From: Acidihalobacter yilgarnensis
Lineage (GTDB): Bacteria; Pseudomonadota; Gammaproteobacteria; DSM-5130; Acidihalobacteraceae
Length of the DNA: 64,000 bases
Direction: 5' to 3'
Assembly (NCBI RefSeq): GCF_001753245.1
Contig: NZ_CP017415.1
Span: 1,578,501-1,642,500 of the forward strand
Positions 10,576-18,980 of this stretch are shown piece by piece; positions within the stretch are counted from its first letter, which is position 1; every line of letters begins with the position of its first letter. Below the pieces are notes generated by a model that worked only from the letters and a program-made list of their open reading frames with translations, was not told the DNA's origin and ran no database searches. Both the position numbers and the translations under genes were made by a program.

Positions 10576-11157
10576 CTAACGCACCTCTATCTTGCCCCAC
10601 ATGCCGAAGGAAGCGTGCACGGGAAACAGGCAGATGTAATAGTATTGCCCCGTTTTTTGGGCTGACCAGTCGACCTTGGCGTAACTATAGCGACCTGGAT
10701 TTGGCAGGATGGGCAGATTGCCGGTGTCGACGAGGGGATGGGTGACGCGATTATCCGCGGGTACGACGGCATACGGCGGTCCGGCGGTGGTGATGGCAAA
10801 GCTGTGCGGCGCTACTTGGCTCGTGTTGATGACGTAAAAGGTGATATTGGCGCCGGCCGTAAAGACCAAGGTAGGGTTTTTGATATTGTCGACTTCAAAG
10901 GTCGGATAGGGAAAACCGGGCAGAACCTGTTCGACCACGACTATCGGATGGTTTCCAGAATATACGATGGTATCGCCGCTCTGTGTGCTGCCGGTATCCG
11001 TTTTCATCAGGCTCTGGATCTGCGGCCACGTGAGCGAGAGGGCGGTAGGCGCGGCCAGGGCGACACTGCTCGTCATCAAGGCGGCCAAAACTAAGGCGAG
11101 CGAGTAAAAGGGCATGATTGCAGCGCGGATGTGCGCTCGATAAGCACGAATCGACAT
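10576..11157 (-). CDS. Rusticyanin-like periplasmic blue copper protein
   Basis: Type 1 copper electron carrier, 193 residues. The hydrophobic N-terminal segment ending SSVALA (about 15-35) is a secretion signal, so the protein should be periplasmic. The mature part aligns by eye with Acidithiobacillus rusticyanin: TWPQIQSLMKTDTG, SGDTIVYSGN, VLPGFPYPTFEV, GPPYAVVP and the terminal GMWGKIEV. Copper ligands are in place: His118 (APHSFAI), Cys176, His181 and Met186, with the rusticyanin spacing C-x4-H-x4-M. The start at 11157 has AAGGTG five bases upstream. The gene stands alone, without the cytochromes and oxidase subunits of a rus operon. A role in iron or copper electron transfer is inferred. 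Confidence 0.9.
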   Translation of the reverse strand: MSIRAYRAHIRAAIMPFYSLALVLAALMTSSVALAAPTALSLTWPQIQSLMKTDTGSTQSGDTIVYSGNHPIVVVEQVLPGFPYPTFEVDNIKNPTLVFTAGANITFYVINTSQVAPHSFAITTAGPPYAVVPADNRVTHPLVDTGNLPILPNPGRYSYAKVDWSAQKTGQYYYICLFPVHASFGMWGKIEVR

Positions 11158-11310
11158 GTGTCACCTTGTTTTTGAGTTGTCTTAATAGGGTGAATGCACT
11201 TCGTTGGTGCGAGTGCAGGGCAACTCTAGCCGATCATAAAAAATATTTCATGGATTAATTGAAGTGATCAGCTAGTTGTGCGGGCAGGGGCCGAGTGACG
11301 GTGGTGGCCA

Positions 11311-12159
11311 TTACGCCACGCTGGCGTAGAGCCTGATCTGGGCTTCTGCCAGTACCCGCCAGCGCGTATGCGTGGATTGCAGCACACCTAGATAGTCGTT
11401 GTGCTTAACACCTGCCTGGGCGCGAACCTCGTCCATTCCGGTCTGCAGCAGACCGGAGAAGAAATTGATTTTACGGATACCGCGGCGAACCGATTCGCGG
11501 ATCGCGTCGTCGCCGACTCCGGTGGCGCCATGCATGACCAGTGGCACATTAACCCCAGCGGCAACGGCCTCGATGGTGTTCAGGCTGATATGCGGTGCTT
11601 CGCGGTAAAGGCCGTGCGCAGTACCCACGGCAATGGCCAGTGCGTCGACCCCGGTTTGTTCGACGAAGCGTCGCGCTTCGGCGGCATCGGTATAGGGCAG
11701 TGCGGCCGGCGCGTCATGGCCGGTATCCGCCACGCCCTCTTCACCGGCCACCGCGCCAAGCTCGCCCTCGACGCCCGCGCCGTAGCGCTTCGCCAGTTCG
11801 ACGACAGTTGCGGTCAGGTCGACGTTTTCGCTGAAGGGCAGATGTGATCCATCGATCATGATGCTGGTGAAGCCCAGATCGAGTGCTTCCCGGATCATGT
11901 CGACCTGTTCGGGGGCGGCATGATCGAGGTGCAGGGTGGCAGGTATGCCGGCCGATTCAATGGCCTTAAGGTAGGCCGGTGCGCGTAATGCGGTACGCAT
12001 GCCTTCGAAGTGACGGCTGGCAATGCCCACGATGACCGGCTTGCCGAGATTTTCCGCAGCTTCAAGTACCGCCAGCGCCATGTCGAGATTGAGGGTGTTG
12101 AAGCAACCCGCGGCGCCAGGCGCGGCTTCGTGCAATAGCTCGGCGAGGTTGCGCTTCAT
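11311..12159 (-). CDS. Class II (zinc) ketose-bisphosphate aldolase family protein
   Basis: Zinc-dependent aldolase of the fructose/tagatose-bisphosphate family, 282 residues, cytoplasmic. Zinc and substrate motifs are visible: LHLDHAAPEQ (metal-binding His and catalytic-region Asp), IMIDGSHLPF, VEGELGAVAGEE, AVGTAHGLY and VMHGATGVGDD, the last two carrying the other zinc histidines; then INFFSGL near the C-terminus. Most similar by eye to KbaY/GatY and unassigned relatives, so the true substrate may be a sugar phosphate other than fructose-1,6-bisphosphate. It overlaps the upstream kinase gene by four bases and probably cleaves the kinase product. Confidence 0.88.
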   Translation of the reverse strand: MKRNLAELLHEAAPGAAGCFNTLNLDMALAVLEAAENLGKPVIVGIASRHFEGMRTALRAPAYLKAIESAGIPATLHLDHAAPEQVDMIREALDLGFTSIMIDGSHLPFSENVDLTATVVELAKRYGAGVEGELGAVAGEEGVADTGHDAPAALPYTDAAEARRFVEQTGVDALAIAVGTAHGLYREAPHISLNTIEAVAAGVNVPLVMHGATGVGDDAIRESVRRGIRKINFFSGLLQTGMDEVRAQAGVKHNDYLGVLQSTHTRWRVLAEAQIRLYASVA

Positions 12160-13490
12160 CGCGAGATAGCTTGGGTTGTGGCAAGGCGGGTGTAGGCGGT
12201 GGCCAGAGCGTGCTCATCCCCGACGTTGCCCGGAAAAATCACCACCGGCAGCCCTGGGTAGCGGGGATGTTCGTCCGGACAGCGGACGACCGAACAGCCG
12301 GGCAGGATTTGGCCGAGTACGCGCGAGATGCGTAGCGCGAGGCCGGAACTGAGCACGTCGTTGGAGGTGATGCCGCCCTTGCTGATCAGAAAACCCAAGG
12401 TAACAGGCAACCCGCGCACGATGTCCATCAGGAAGGCAGACACCTGTTCGCCGAAGGCAAGGCGCGCGGCCTGGTCCGCAAACGCGCGTTCGACGCGGCT
12501 GGTGAATATCACCGGCGTCAGCCCGTCGGCGTGTGCCTGGTGACAGCGTTCCAGGATGTCGGTGAGCAGTGCGTCGCGTTCGCCGGCGATGCGGTCGACA
12601 TCGACTTCCATTTCGGCCACGCCGGGTATCCGCAGCAGTTGACCGAGTTGTTGTGTGGTTTTTTTGACGTGAGAGCCGACGATGACCGCGCCAGGTCGCC
12701 CGTTGCGTACGTAGGTCGCCATCTCCTCGGGGCGAACGGGTTGTGGCGGCAATGCGGCCAGTGCGGTCAGCAGGCTGGCGGCACTGCGGAAAAGAAAGCG
12801 TTTGCCCTCGGTGGCAGCTTGCAGCAGCTGGGCCGCGAAGTGATCGAGGTCGGTCTGGGCTTCAGCATCGACCACGCAGCACACGTTGTCGTGCAACCCC
12901 AGTAGACGCGCACTGACGTCGCCGCGCACGTCGGCCAGGGTGAAGCGCTCCACTTGATCTGCACGAATGCGGCCGGCGGTTTTTTCTTCGACGTAGTCGG
13001 GCAGATAGCTGTGTTGGTAACCGAAAATGGAATCACGCGCGAATTCGGTTTCGTGCACGGGAATGGGCTGCCCGTCCGTAATGAGATAGTGCACGCTGTC
13101 ACGGGTGAAACGCCCGCCTTCGAAGAATGCGGGCACCATGAAGTGCGCATCGAAAGGGCCGAGGGTTTCCGCGATGACGTCGGTTTCGACCGGGTAATGA
13201 CCGCGCAGAGTGGAATCTGAGCGGCTGACCAGTAGCGGATTGATGCGCTGCCCGTGCTGTTCGAGCGCGTCGAGCGCCTGCCGGATGTTTACGCAGACCT
13301 CGCGGGTGACGGCTTTGGCACGTTCCGCGCTCATGCCGCGGGTATTGGTCAGCACGAAGAATAGCGGTGAGGCGTCAAGCAAGGCTTCGCGCAGGGTATC
13401 GACGTCCCAGGAGGTCAGCAGCAGGCAGCCATGCACCGTTTGCGAGCCAGTGGGGTCGTCGTCCAGTACGATGATCTTGGTGGTACTCAT
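12156..13490 (-). CDS. Four-carbon acid sugar kinase family protein (DUF1537)
   Basis: ATP-dependent kinase of the DUF1537 family, 444 residues, members of which phosphorylate tetronates and related sugar acids. The N-terminal substrate domain starts IIVLDDDPTGSQTVHG, the signature DDxTG motif, with SRSDSTLRGHYP following. The C-terminal nucleotide-binding domain contains FLISKGGITSNDVL and PVVIFPGNVGDEHALA. I choose ATG 13490 because AGGAG lies six bases upstream; an ATG one codon earlier is too close. It lies 61 bases after the ThDP enzyme and overlaps the aldolase by four bases, so the three form one operon. The exact substrate is unknown. Confidence 0.9.
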   Translation of the reverse strand: MSTTKIIVLDDDPTGSQTVHGCLLLTSWDVDTLREALLDASPLFFVLTNTRGMSAERAKAVTREVCVNIRQALDALEQHGQRINPLLVSRSDSTLRGHYPVETDVIAETLGPFDAHFMVPAFFEGGRFTRDSVHYLITDGQPIPVHETEFARDSIFGYQHSYLPDYVEEKTAGRIRADQVERFTLADVRGDVSARLLGLHDNVCCVVDAEAQTDLDHFAAQLLQAATEGKRFLFRSAASLLTALAALPPQPVRPEEMATYVRNGRPGAVIVGSHVKKTTQQLGQLLRIPGVAEMEVDVDRIAGERDALLTDILERCHQAHADGLTPVIFTSRVERAFADQAARLAFGEQVSAFLMDIVRGLPVTLGFLISKGGITSNDVLSSGLALRISRVLGQILPGCSVVRCPDEHPRYPGLPVVIFPGNVGDEHALATAYTRLATTQAISR

Positions 13491-13551
13491 CATGGGCTCC
13501 TGAAGACGAGCCGCAGGCCGCCGATGGATTGGCGGTCTGCGGTTTGCCATG

Positions 13552-15771
13552 TCACGACAGTGCGCGTGCGCGCTCGATCATGCGGGCGGCGGTGATGCCG
13601 TTGAAATCCATGATCTCCGCAGGCGAGGCGGTGGTTTCGCCGCGCTTCCAGCAGAGCGTGTCGCGACGCGGGGCACGGCTGCGCAGCAGCACCGGTTCTA
13701 GCGGTGCGCTGGGCCCGCCGCTGACGGCCAGCAGCACGTCGCCGTCGAACAGTGCGTTGAACGACTCATCGGACATGAAACGGTCGTCCGCCTCGGAAAC
13801 CGTGTCCCAGGCCACATCGCTTGGGCGATATAGGCGGCGCGGGTTGAGTACGGCGACGATGCGCACACGGTAGCCTTCAGCCTCGAGCGCGTCCTTGGCT
13901 TCGAAGACTGGCAGGAAGACCATGTCGCCGGTAACCGCGAAGACCACAGTGCCCTTGCTGCCGCTAGTGGATTCATAAAGCACGGCGGCGCCTTCCTCGA
14001 TGGCGAGGCGGGCTTCGTCCAGGCTCAGATACACGGGCAGGGGGCTCTTGGAGGCGATGATCACCATGCCCTTGTTGAAGCTGCCGGTGGCGTAGGCGTA
14101 GGCGGCCTGGATCGCGTTGGCGTCGCAGGGGAACAGTGGGTAGACGTTGCCGTTGCGCATCATGGCCGCGAAGTAATTTTCGATCTCCGGGCGCTGATGG
14201 GTCCAGCCGTTACGGCCCTGCTCCAGTGCGCCTGCGGTGAACATGGTGACGATAGACGGCGTCTTGCGACGCAACTCGGCCATCGCCTGAGTCACGGTCT
14301 GTACGATCGGCCAGCCGTTGATCGCGAAGGATTCGTAGGAGAGCCACAGCGCGCGCGAACCGAATAGCGAGAGTCCCGCAGCAAGGCCGGCGCAGGCGTC
14401 CTCATTCAGTGGTTCGTAGACCTGCCCATTCGGCATCTGGTTGTAGAGAGGGTCCTGCGTGGGGTGGCGGATCTTGAGCGCGTCGTTGATGTTTTTCATC
14501 GCCGAGGCTTCGTTGCCGTCTGCATTGGTGACCACGAAGCGCGGGTCGGCCTTGCCGAGCTGTGCGACCAGTGCGCCCATGGTGGTCGAGGGCACGGCCT
14601 TTTCGCCCTTGGCGAAGTCCTGCATGGCGAATTCGGGCAGCGGTGCGAGCGCCAGCTCCGACTCGGTCACCGCCGTCTTGCCGGCAGGGCCACCGCCAGC
14701 GCGACTGAGGTTCTCGCGCACGAGCTGCCAGGCGTGTGGTGGCAGCGCGCGGCGCTTGAGGCCGTCGATGATGTGCTGTGCGTCGAGGGTGTCGGCAGGA
14801 TAAAGGTTATGCGATTTGGCGCCGGTGGTATGCACGCCGGTGCCCTTGAGCTGCTTGAGCACGAAGGCAGTGAGCTTGCCGCCCATCGCAGATTTCGCGG
14901 CGCGATCCATCTCACTGAGCACTCGGCCGGCGAAGGCCAAACGCGCGTCGTGGCCGAAGCGGCTGCTATCCACGAAGGTGCCGTCCTGGGCGCCGTCGTC
15001 GAAGTCCTTGGCGTCTACCAGGATTACCTCGTCGAAGCCGTGTCCCTTCCAGTAGGCAATCATGGCGTCATTGTCGAGCAGCGACACCATCGAATGATGT
15101 TCCTGCGAGTAACCGTTCCACACCAACACGGGTAGGAAGTTGGTCACTTCGGGGTAGGCCGTGTGGAAGTGCATCATGGCGTTGAGCACATAGGGCTCGC
15201 CCATGCCGCCGTCGCCGATGGTCACGGGGAACAGCTTGTCGCGGTGCAGCAGCGCGCCGGCCATGGCGAAGTGCTGGCCCTGGCCGAGCGGGCCGGCGGG
15301 GGCCAGAAGACCGGGGATGGCGCCGGAGAGATGGCCGAGAAGGCCATGCTTCTCACGGAAGCGCGCCATCATGTCGGTCAGCGTGTTGATGCCCATGGCC
15401 TCAAGCGAGCTGTCGAGGAACATCGAGGCGTAGAAGCCAGGGGCGTGGTGTCCGACCTCAGTGACAATATTGGTGTGCCCCAGCATCATCAGTGAGGCAT
15501 GCGCCTCTGCGCTGGAGGCGAAGCCACCGGGGTGGCCTGAGCCCTTTGAGCCGCAAACCTGCAAGGTGACGTAGCGCAAGGCATCGGCGGCGAGCAGGGT
15601 TTGGTACACGGCGCGGGTGTCGCTTGGATCGGCGATGGCCGACTGGCCCTCGGCGATGACCGCTTTGTCCGCATAGCGCTCGAAATCCTGCCAAGGCTTG
15701 CCGAGGTGACGAATGCCCTCGCAATAGGCGGGCAGATCGGTGTTGTTGATCTCGACTGGATTGCTGCTCAT
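13552..15771 (-). CDS. Thiamine-diphosphate enzyme, phosphoketolase/transketolase-like
   Basis: A 739-residue ThDP-dependent enzyme. The N-terminal part holds GSKGSGHPGGFASSAEAHAS, recalling transketolase GHPG, and the ThDP/magnesium motif GDGGMGEPYVLNAMMHF. The central part resembles phosphoketolases, for example LSYESFAINGWPIVQTVTQ and ESTSGSKGTVVFAVTGD near the C-terminal domain. I recall such proteins being annotated as phosphoketolase family or xylulose 5-phosphate 3-epimerase. Which reaction it performs cannot be told from sequence. Start ATG 15771 has GGGAGAG just upstream; the frame is open for a further 55 codons but that stretch covers the promoter region. First gene of the operon with the sugar-acid kinase and aldolase. 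Confidence 0.85.
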   Translation of the reverse strand: MSSNPVEINNTDLPAYCEGIRHLGKPWQDFERYADKAVIAEGQSAIADPSDTRAVYQTLLAADALRYVTLQVCGSKGSGHPGGFASSAEAHASLMMLGHTNIVTEVGHHAPGFYASMFLDSSLEAMGINTLTDMMARFREKHGLLGHLSGAIPGLLAPAGPLGQGQHFAMAGALLHRDKLFPVTIGDGGMGEPYVLNAMMHFHTAYPEVTNFLPVLVWNGYSQEHHSMVSLLDNDAMIAYWKGHGFDEVILVDAKDFDDGAQDGTFVDSSRFGHDARLAFAGRVLSEMDRAAKSAMGGKLTAFVLKQLKGTGVHTTGAKSHNLYPADTLDAQHIIDGLKRRALPPHAWQLVRENLSRAGGGPAGKTAVTESELALAPLPEFAMQDFAKGEKAVPSTTMGALVAQLGKADPRFVVTNADGNEASAMKNINDALKIRHPTQDPLYNQMPNGQVYEPLNEDACAGLAAGLSLFGSRALWLSYESFAINGWPIVQTVTQAMAELRRKTPSIVTMFTAGALEQGRNGWTHQRPEIENYFAAMMRNGNVYPLFPCDANAIQAAYAYATGSFNKGMVIIASKSPLPVYLSLDEARLAIEEGAAVLYESTSGSKGTVVFAVTGDMVFLPVFEAKDALEAEGYRVRIVAVLNPRRLYRPSDVAWDTVSEADDRFMSDESFNALFDGDVLLAVSGGPSAPLEPVLLRSRAPRRDTLCWKRGETTASPAEIMDFNGITAARMIERARALS

Positions 15772-15813
15772 GGTCTCTCCCGTACCGCCGCTCTTTTCAT
15801 AAGGCGGGAATAA

Positions 15814-15828
15814 TTTCATAATGCGAAA
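15814..15828. promoter_or_regulatory. Candidate IclR operator, proximal to the ThDP enzyme gene
   Basis: TTTCATAATGCGAAA, a near-palindrome, lies 43 bases upstream of the ThDP enzyme start. It differs by one base from a site at the other end of the divergent region, which suggests that both bind the IclR-type regulator encoded next door. A degenerate third copy (TTTTCATAAGGCGGGAA) overlaps 15794-15810. Confidence 0.55.
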
Positions 15829-15930
15829 AATCGCGCCAGGCAAACAAACGCGCTCAAACTGCTGCGGACGCACTGTTCGCCGATGTGGGAACCATAGGAC
15901 GCTGCCTGGTATTTCGCAATACACAATCGT

Positions 15931-15945
15931 TTTCATAATGTGAAA
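15931..15945. promoter_or_regulatory. Candidate IclR operator overlapping the iclR-like start codon
   Basis: TTTCATAATGTGAAA is a 15-bp inverted repeat (TTTCA-N5-TGAAA) whose last base is the first base of the regulator's ATG. Its twin lies 117 bases away, next to the operon. A bound regulator here would block its own expression, the common autoregulatory arrangement for IclR proteins. A related half site, ATTTCGCAAT, is at 15911-15920. Confidence 0.55.
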
Positions 15946-16703
15946 TGAGCAAATCTGTTAATCCCATCCAGGTCATCGAACGCTCGGCTACGCTGCTCGA
16001 TACGATTGCAGCGCTGCCTGAGGCCGCCAGTCTGAAAATACTCTCCGCCGAGACCGGGCTGCATCCCTCCACGGCATTTCGCATCCTCGCGTCGCTGACG
16101 GAAACCGGTTTCGTCGAACGCGATGCTGCTGGGCGTTACGTGCTCGGACGCAAGTTGCTGCAGCTTGCAGGTCGGGTGCGGCGTGGTATCGACATCCGCG
16201 AAGAGGCGCGGGTGCACATGGAATGGTTGCGCGACCAGATCGGCGAAACGGTGAATCTCACCGTGCGCGAGGGCGACGAGGTGATCTACATCGAACGCGT
16301 TGCGCCCAAGCGCATGATGCGTGTCGAGCAGGTGATCGGCAGCCGCGCGCCACTGCACGTGACCGCCGTGGGCAAGCTGATGCTGGGCGAACTCGGCGAT
16401 GCCTTCCTACATGCCTACGTTCAGCGTACCGGGCTGCCGGCCTATACGCCCAAGACCATCACCTCCGCCGAGCGCCTGCTCGCGGTGGTTCATGCGGCTG
16501 GGTCACGTGGTATCGCGCTGGACGATGAGGAGGCGGAGGAGGGCGTCGGTTGCATCGGTACGTTGATCCACGACAGTACCAGTGCCGTCGTCGCCGGCTT
16601 GTCGATTTCCGCGCCGATGGAACGCCGGCAGGATGCCTGGGTGCCACTGGTTCGCGATGCGGGGCGGCGTATTGCCGAGCGCCTGGGCTATTTCGAAGAC
16701 TGA
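15945..16703 (+). CDS. IclR-family transcriptional regulator
   Basis: A 252-residue regulator. The N-terminal winged helix-turn-helix (about 5-70) includes LKILSAETGLHPSTAFRILASL. The C-terminal GAF-like effector domain (about 85-250) has the typical IclR stretches YIERVAPKRMMRV, PLHVTAVGKLMLG and RGIALDDEEAEEGVGCIG. It is divergent from the ThDP enzyme-kinase-aldolase operon, with matching candidate operators in the gap. It most likely controls that operon in response to a sugar-acid-type metabolite. Confidence 0.92.
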   Translation: MSKSVNPIQVIERSATLLDTIAALPEAASLKILSAETGLHPSTAFRILASLTETGFVERDAAGRYVLGRKLLQLAGRVRRGIDIREEARVHMEWLRDQIGETVNLTVREGDEVIYIERVAPKRMMRVEQVIGSRAPLHVTAVGKLMLGELGDAFLHAYVQRTGLPAYTPKTITSAERLLAVVHAAGSRGIALDDEEAEEGVGCIGTLIHDSTSAVVAGLSISAPMERRQDAWVPLVRDAGRRIAERLGYFED

Positions 16704-16882
16704 CGCTGCCGCCGGTATGCGTCGGCACGCAGACCGGGGCAGGATTTACGCGATGTGCCGTGTACGACTCGCCGAGGTCTATTACAATCCCGCCTTAATC
16801 GTCCCCGGTAACGCTTGTCCGGAGGATGCGAGCCGCCTTGTGCGGCACTTCGAGCGTTCGTGACCGCAGGACAGGGCAACAC

Positions 16883-18325
16883 TTGCTTTTCGACGAAACC
16901 AGACGGCATTTCTTCCGCCCGCTCAATGGCAAATACCGAGGGCAGGTGGTCGATTGCCTGAGCGTGCTGTACGAGCGTCTATATGGCGCCTATGCAGACT
17001 ACAGCCGCAACCTCACACGCGATCAGGTGGTCGAAACCCTGGAGGAAGCCATCGCGCGCAGTCCGCTGCTCGACGAGGATGAGGGCGAGGAATACACGCC
17101 AGGCGCAAGGAGCCAGCGCGAGCAGGCCAATTGGGTGCTGGGGCTGTTGCTGGAACATGGCTGGCTGGAGCGCCAGATGGACGAGGCCACACTGCAGGCC
17201 ACCTACGCCTTCACGCGCCACGGTCGCCTATTCACCCAGCCCATGGTCGATGCTTCTGGCGGGCGCTTCCGGACACGGCATCGCAACACGCGCAATACGC
17301 GCAACGCACTGCAGTCCTTTCTCGACAAGGGCGAGGTCTACGATCTGCTTGATGCCTACGAGTATTCCGAGCGTATCGTCGCGGATTTCTCGGACGTGAT
17401 CGCCGAGCTGGACGAGCGCAGGCGACAGCTGGTCCGGGAGGTCGAATCGCAGCAGATCGTGCAGCGCGCCTCGGACGAATTCTTTGATTTCATGGAAAAA
17501 CGCTTCATGCCCGACGTGGCGATCCGGCTCTCAGCCGACTCCGTCGAGAAGTACCGCGACGAAATCGCTGGGCTGATCGAGCGCATCAAGCGCAAACGTC
17601 GCGAGTTCAAGGAACAGGCGGAATGCGAGCTGCGGCGGGCGGCCCCGGAGCTGATCGGTGAGGTCAGCCGCTCGGTGCTGTACAGCATTCTCGACGGCAT
17701 CGAGGCGCGCATGCACAATGCCTCGGCCACCATGCTGCCGGCCCTGCGTCAGGCGCTCAACGGCTTCACCCGCCGAGCCGACATCATCATGCGCCAGCTC
17801 AGTTATTCCGGTGGCGGATTGCAGAACCGACTGTTGCGATTGACCGAGCGCTTCCGGCAGGCCGCGCCGGAGCGGCAGATACAAGCGCTCGAAGCGTCTG
17901 GCGAGACCCTGGCGACGCTGTCCGTTGGCCTTGCCGACAGCGATGCGCTTCGTCTGTTTGCCCCGCGTAAACCGCGCGTGGTCAACGCCTCCGTGGAAGA
18001 CAGCCCGGCGCACGACGAGGCCTCGCGCAGGGAAATGTTCCTGCAGTCCGCACTCGACCAAGCCTTCGCCTTCAACAGCCGTGCGCAGCGAGATTATGTG
18101 TTCGAAGCCCTGCGTGAGGGGCACCGTATCCACAGCCAGAACCTGCCCGTCCGCGATGCCCGCGAATTGCTGATGAGTGCCCATATCATCGAGATCGGCA
18201 CGCAATCGACCAGCGAATTCGCGTTCAGGGTCACGCCGACACGCCAACGGGTCAGGACCGATTACTTCGACGCGACCGACGAATTCACCCTGGAACTGAC
18301 GAAACGCCAAGACCATGCTGATTGA
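16883..18325 (+). CDS. jetA: Wadjet system protein JetA
   Basis: Kleisin-like subunit of the Wadjet SMC complex that recognises and removes plasmids. The protein, about 480 residues, begins (M)LFDETRRHFFRPLNGKYRGQ and resembles the JetA family with DUF5716 rather than the DUF3375 version, as far as I can recall. A charged helical stretch (IAGLIERIKRKRREFKEQ) lies mid-protein. I prefer the TTG start at 16883: AGGACAGGG lies six bases upstream and it gives the family-like N-terminus. An in-frame ATG at 16826 abuts its GGAGG with no spacing. The 3' end overlaps jetB by 11 bases. Possible -10 TACAAT lies near 16785. Confidence 0.85.
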   Translation: MLFDETRRHFFRPLNGKYRGQVVDCLSVLYERLYGAYADYSRNLTRDQVVETLEEAIARSPLLDEDEGEEYTPGARSQREQANWVLGLLLEHGWLERQMDEATLQATYAFTRHGRLFTQPMVDASGGRFRTRHRNTRNTRNALQSFLDKGEVYDLLDAYEYSERIVADFSDVIAELDERRRQLVREVESQQIVQRASDEFFDFMEKRFMPDVAIRLSADSVEKYRDEIAGLIERIKRKRREFKEQAECELRRAAPELIGEVSRSVLYSILDGIEARMHNASATMLPALRQALNGFTRRADIIMRQLSYSGGGLQNRLLRLTERFRQAAPERQIQALEASGETLATLSVGLADSDALRLFAPRKPRVVNASVEDSPAHDEASRREMFLQSALDQAFAFNSRAQRDYVFEALREGHRIHSQNLPVRDARELLMSAHIIEIGTQSTSEFAFRVTPTRQRVRTDYFDATDEFTLELTKRQDHAD

Positions 18326-18980
18326 TTATCTGAACGATGGGCTCGAAAAAACCGGCGTGACACTAGATGAATACCGCGAGCTGTGTCTGCGACTGCTCAA
18401 TTACGGCGTGCTGTGCCGCGATGAAAGCCAGATCGAACAGCAGCTTTACGACCGCTATCTGCGAGTGTCCGGATGGATCGACGAATATCTGTCGGTGGTC
18501 GGTGTGCGTGTGTTTCATGACCGTCGTTTCGCCTATCTGCGACTCTATCCGCCCGGCAGCAGGATGCCGGGGATGGCGGATGCGGCCGAGGAGGCGTTTG
18601 CCAACGGTTTGCGCGCGCGTCTGCGGCAGGACGAGGTCGCCCTGCTGTTGGTGCTGCGGCAGCAGTACGACAAGGCCCTGCGCGAGGGGCAGCTTGACGA
18701 CGGCGGTTACGTCACCGAATCGATCGAATCCCTCGGCATCGCCCTGCGCAACCAGCTGGGACGCTCACTGCCCGAGAAGCTGACCGACCGCAAGCGGGTA
18801 TTCGAGCGCCTGCGCAAGCTGCGCCTGATCCAGTATCGCCAGGACGACGACCTAGACACTGGCGAGGCGGGCCTACGCATCCATCCCATGATCGTGGCCT
18901 TCGTGACCGACGAGGCCTTACTAGCCCTGGAAGAGGCGCTGCCGGTTGAGCCACAGGCGGAGGAAGACGATGTTTCTTAA
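18315..18980 (+). CDS. jetB: Wadjet system protein JetB (DUF4194)
   Basis: KITE-like winged-helix subunit of the Wadjet complex, 221 residues. DUF4194 features include the N-terminal region with LLNYGVLCRDESQIEQQLYD, the central beta-strand stretch VFHDRRFAYLRLYPPG, RQDEVALLLVLRQQYDKALR, and the C-terminal winged-helix LTDRKRVFERLRKLRLIQY. The tail is acidic (QAEEDDVS). It overlaps jetA at its start and jetC at its end, so the four genes are tightly coupled. Confidence 0.9.
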   Translation: MLIDYLNDGLEKTGVTLDEYRELCLRLLNYGVLCRDESQIEQQLYDRYLRVSGWIDEYLSVVGVRVFHDRRFAYLRLYPPGSRMPGMADAAEEAFANGLRARLRQDEVALLLVLRQQYDKALREGQLDDGGYVTESIESLGIALRNQLGRSLPEKLTDRKRVFERLRKLRLIQYRQDDDLDTGEAGLRIHPMIVAFVTDEALLALEEALPVEPQAEEDDVS

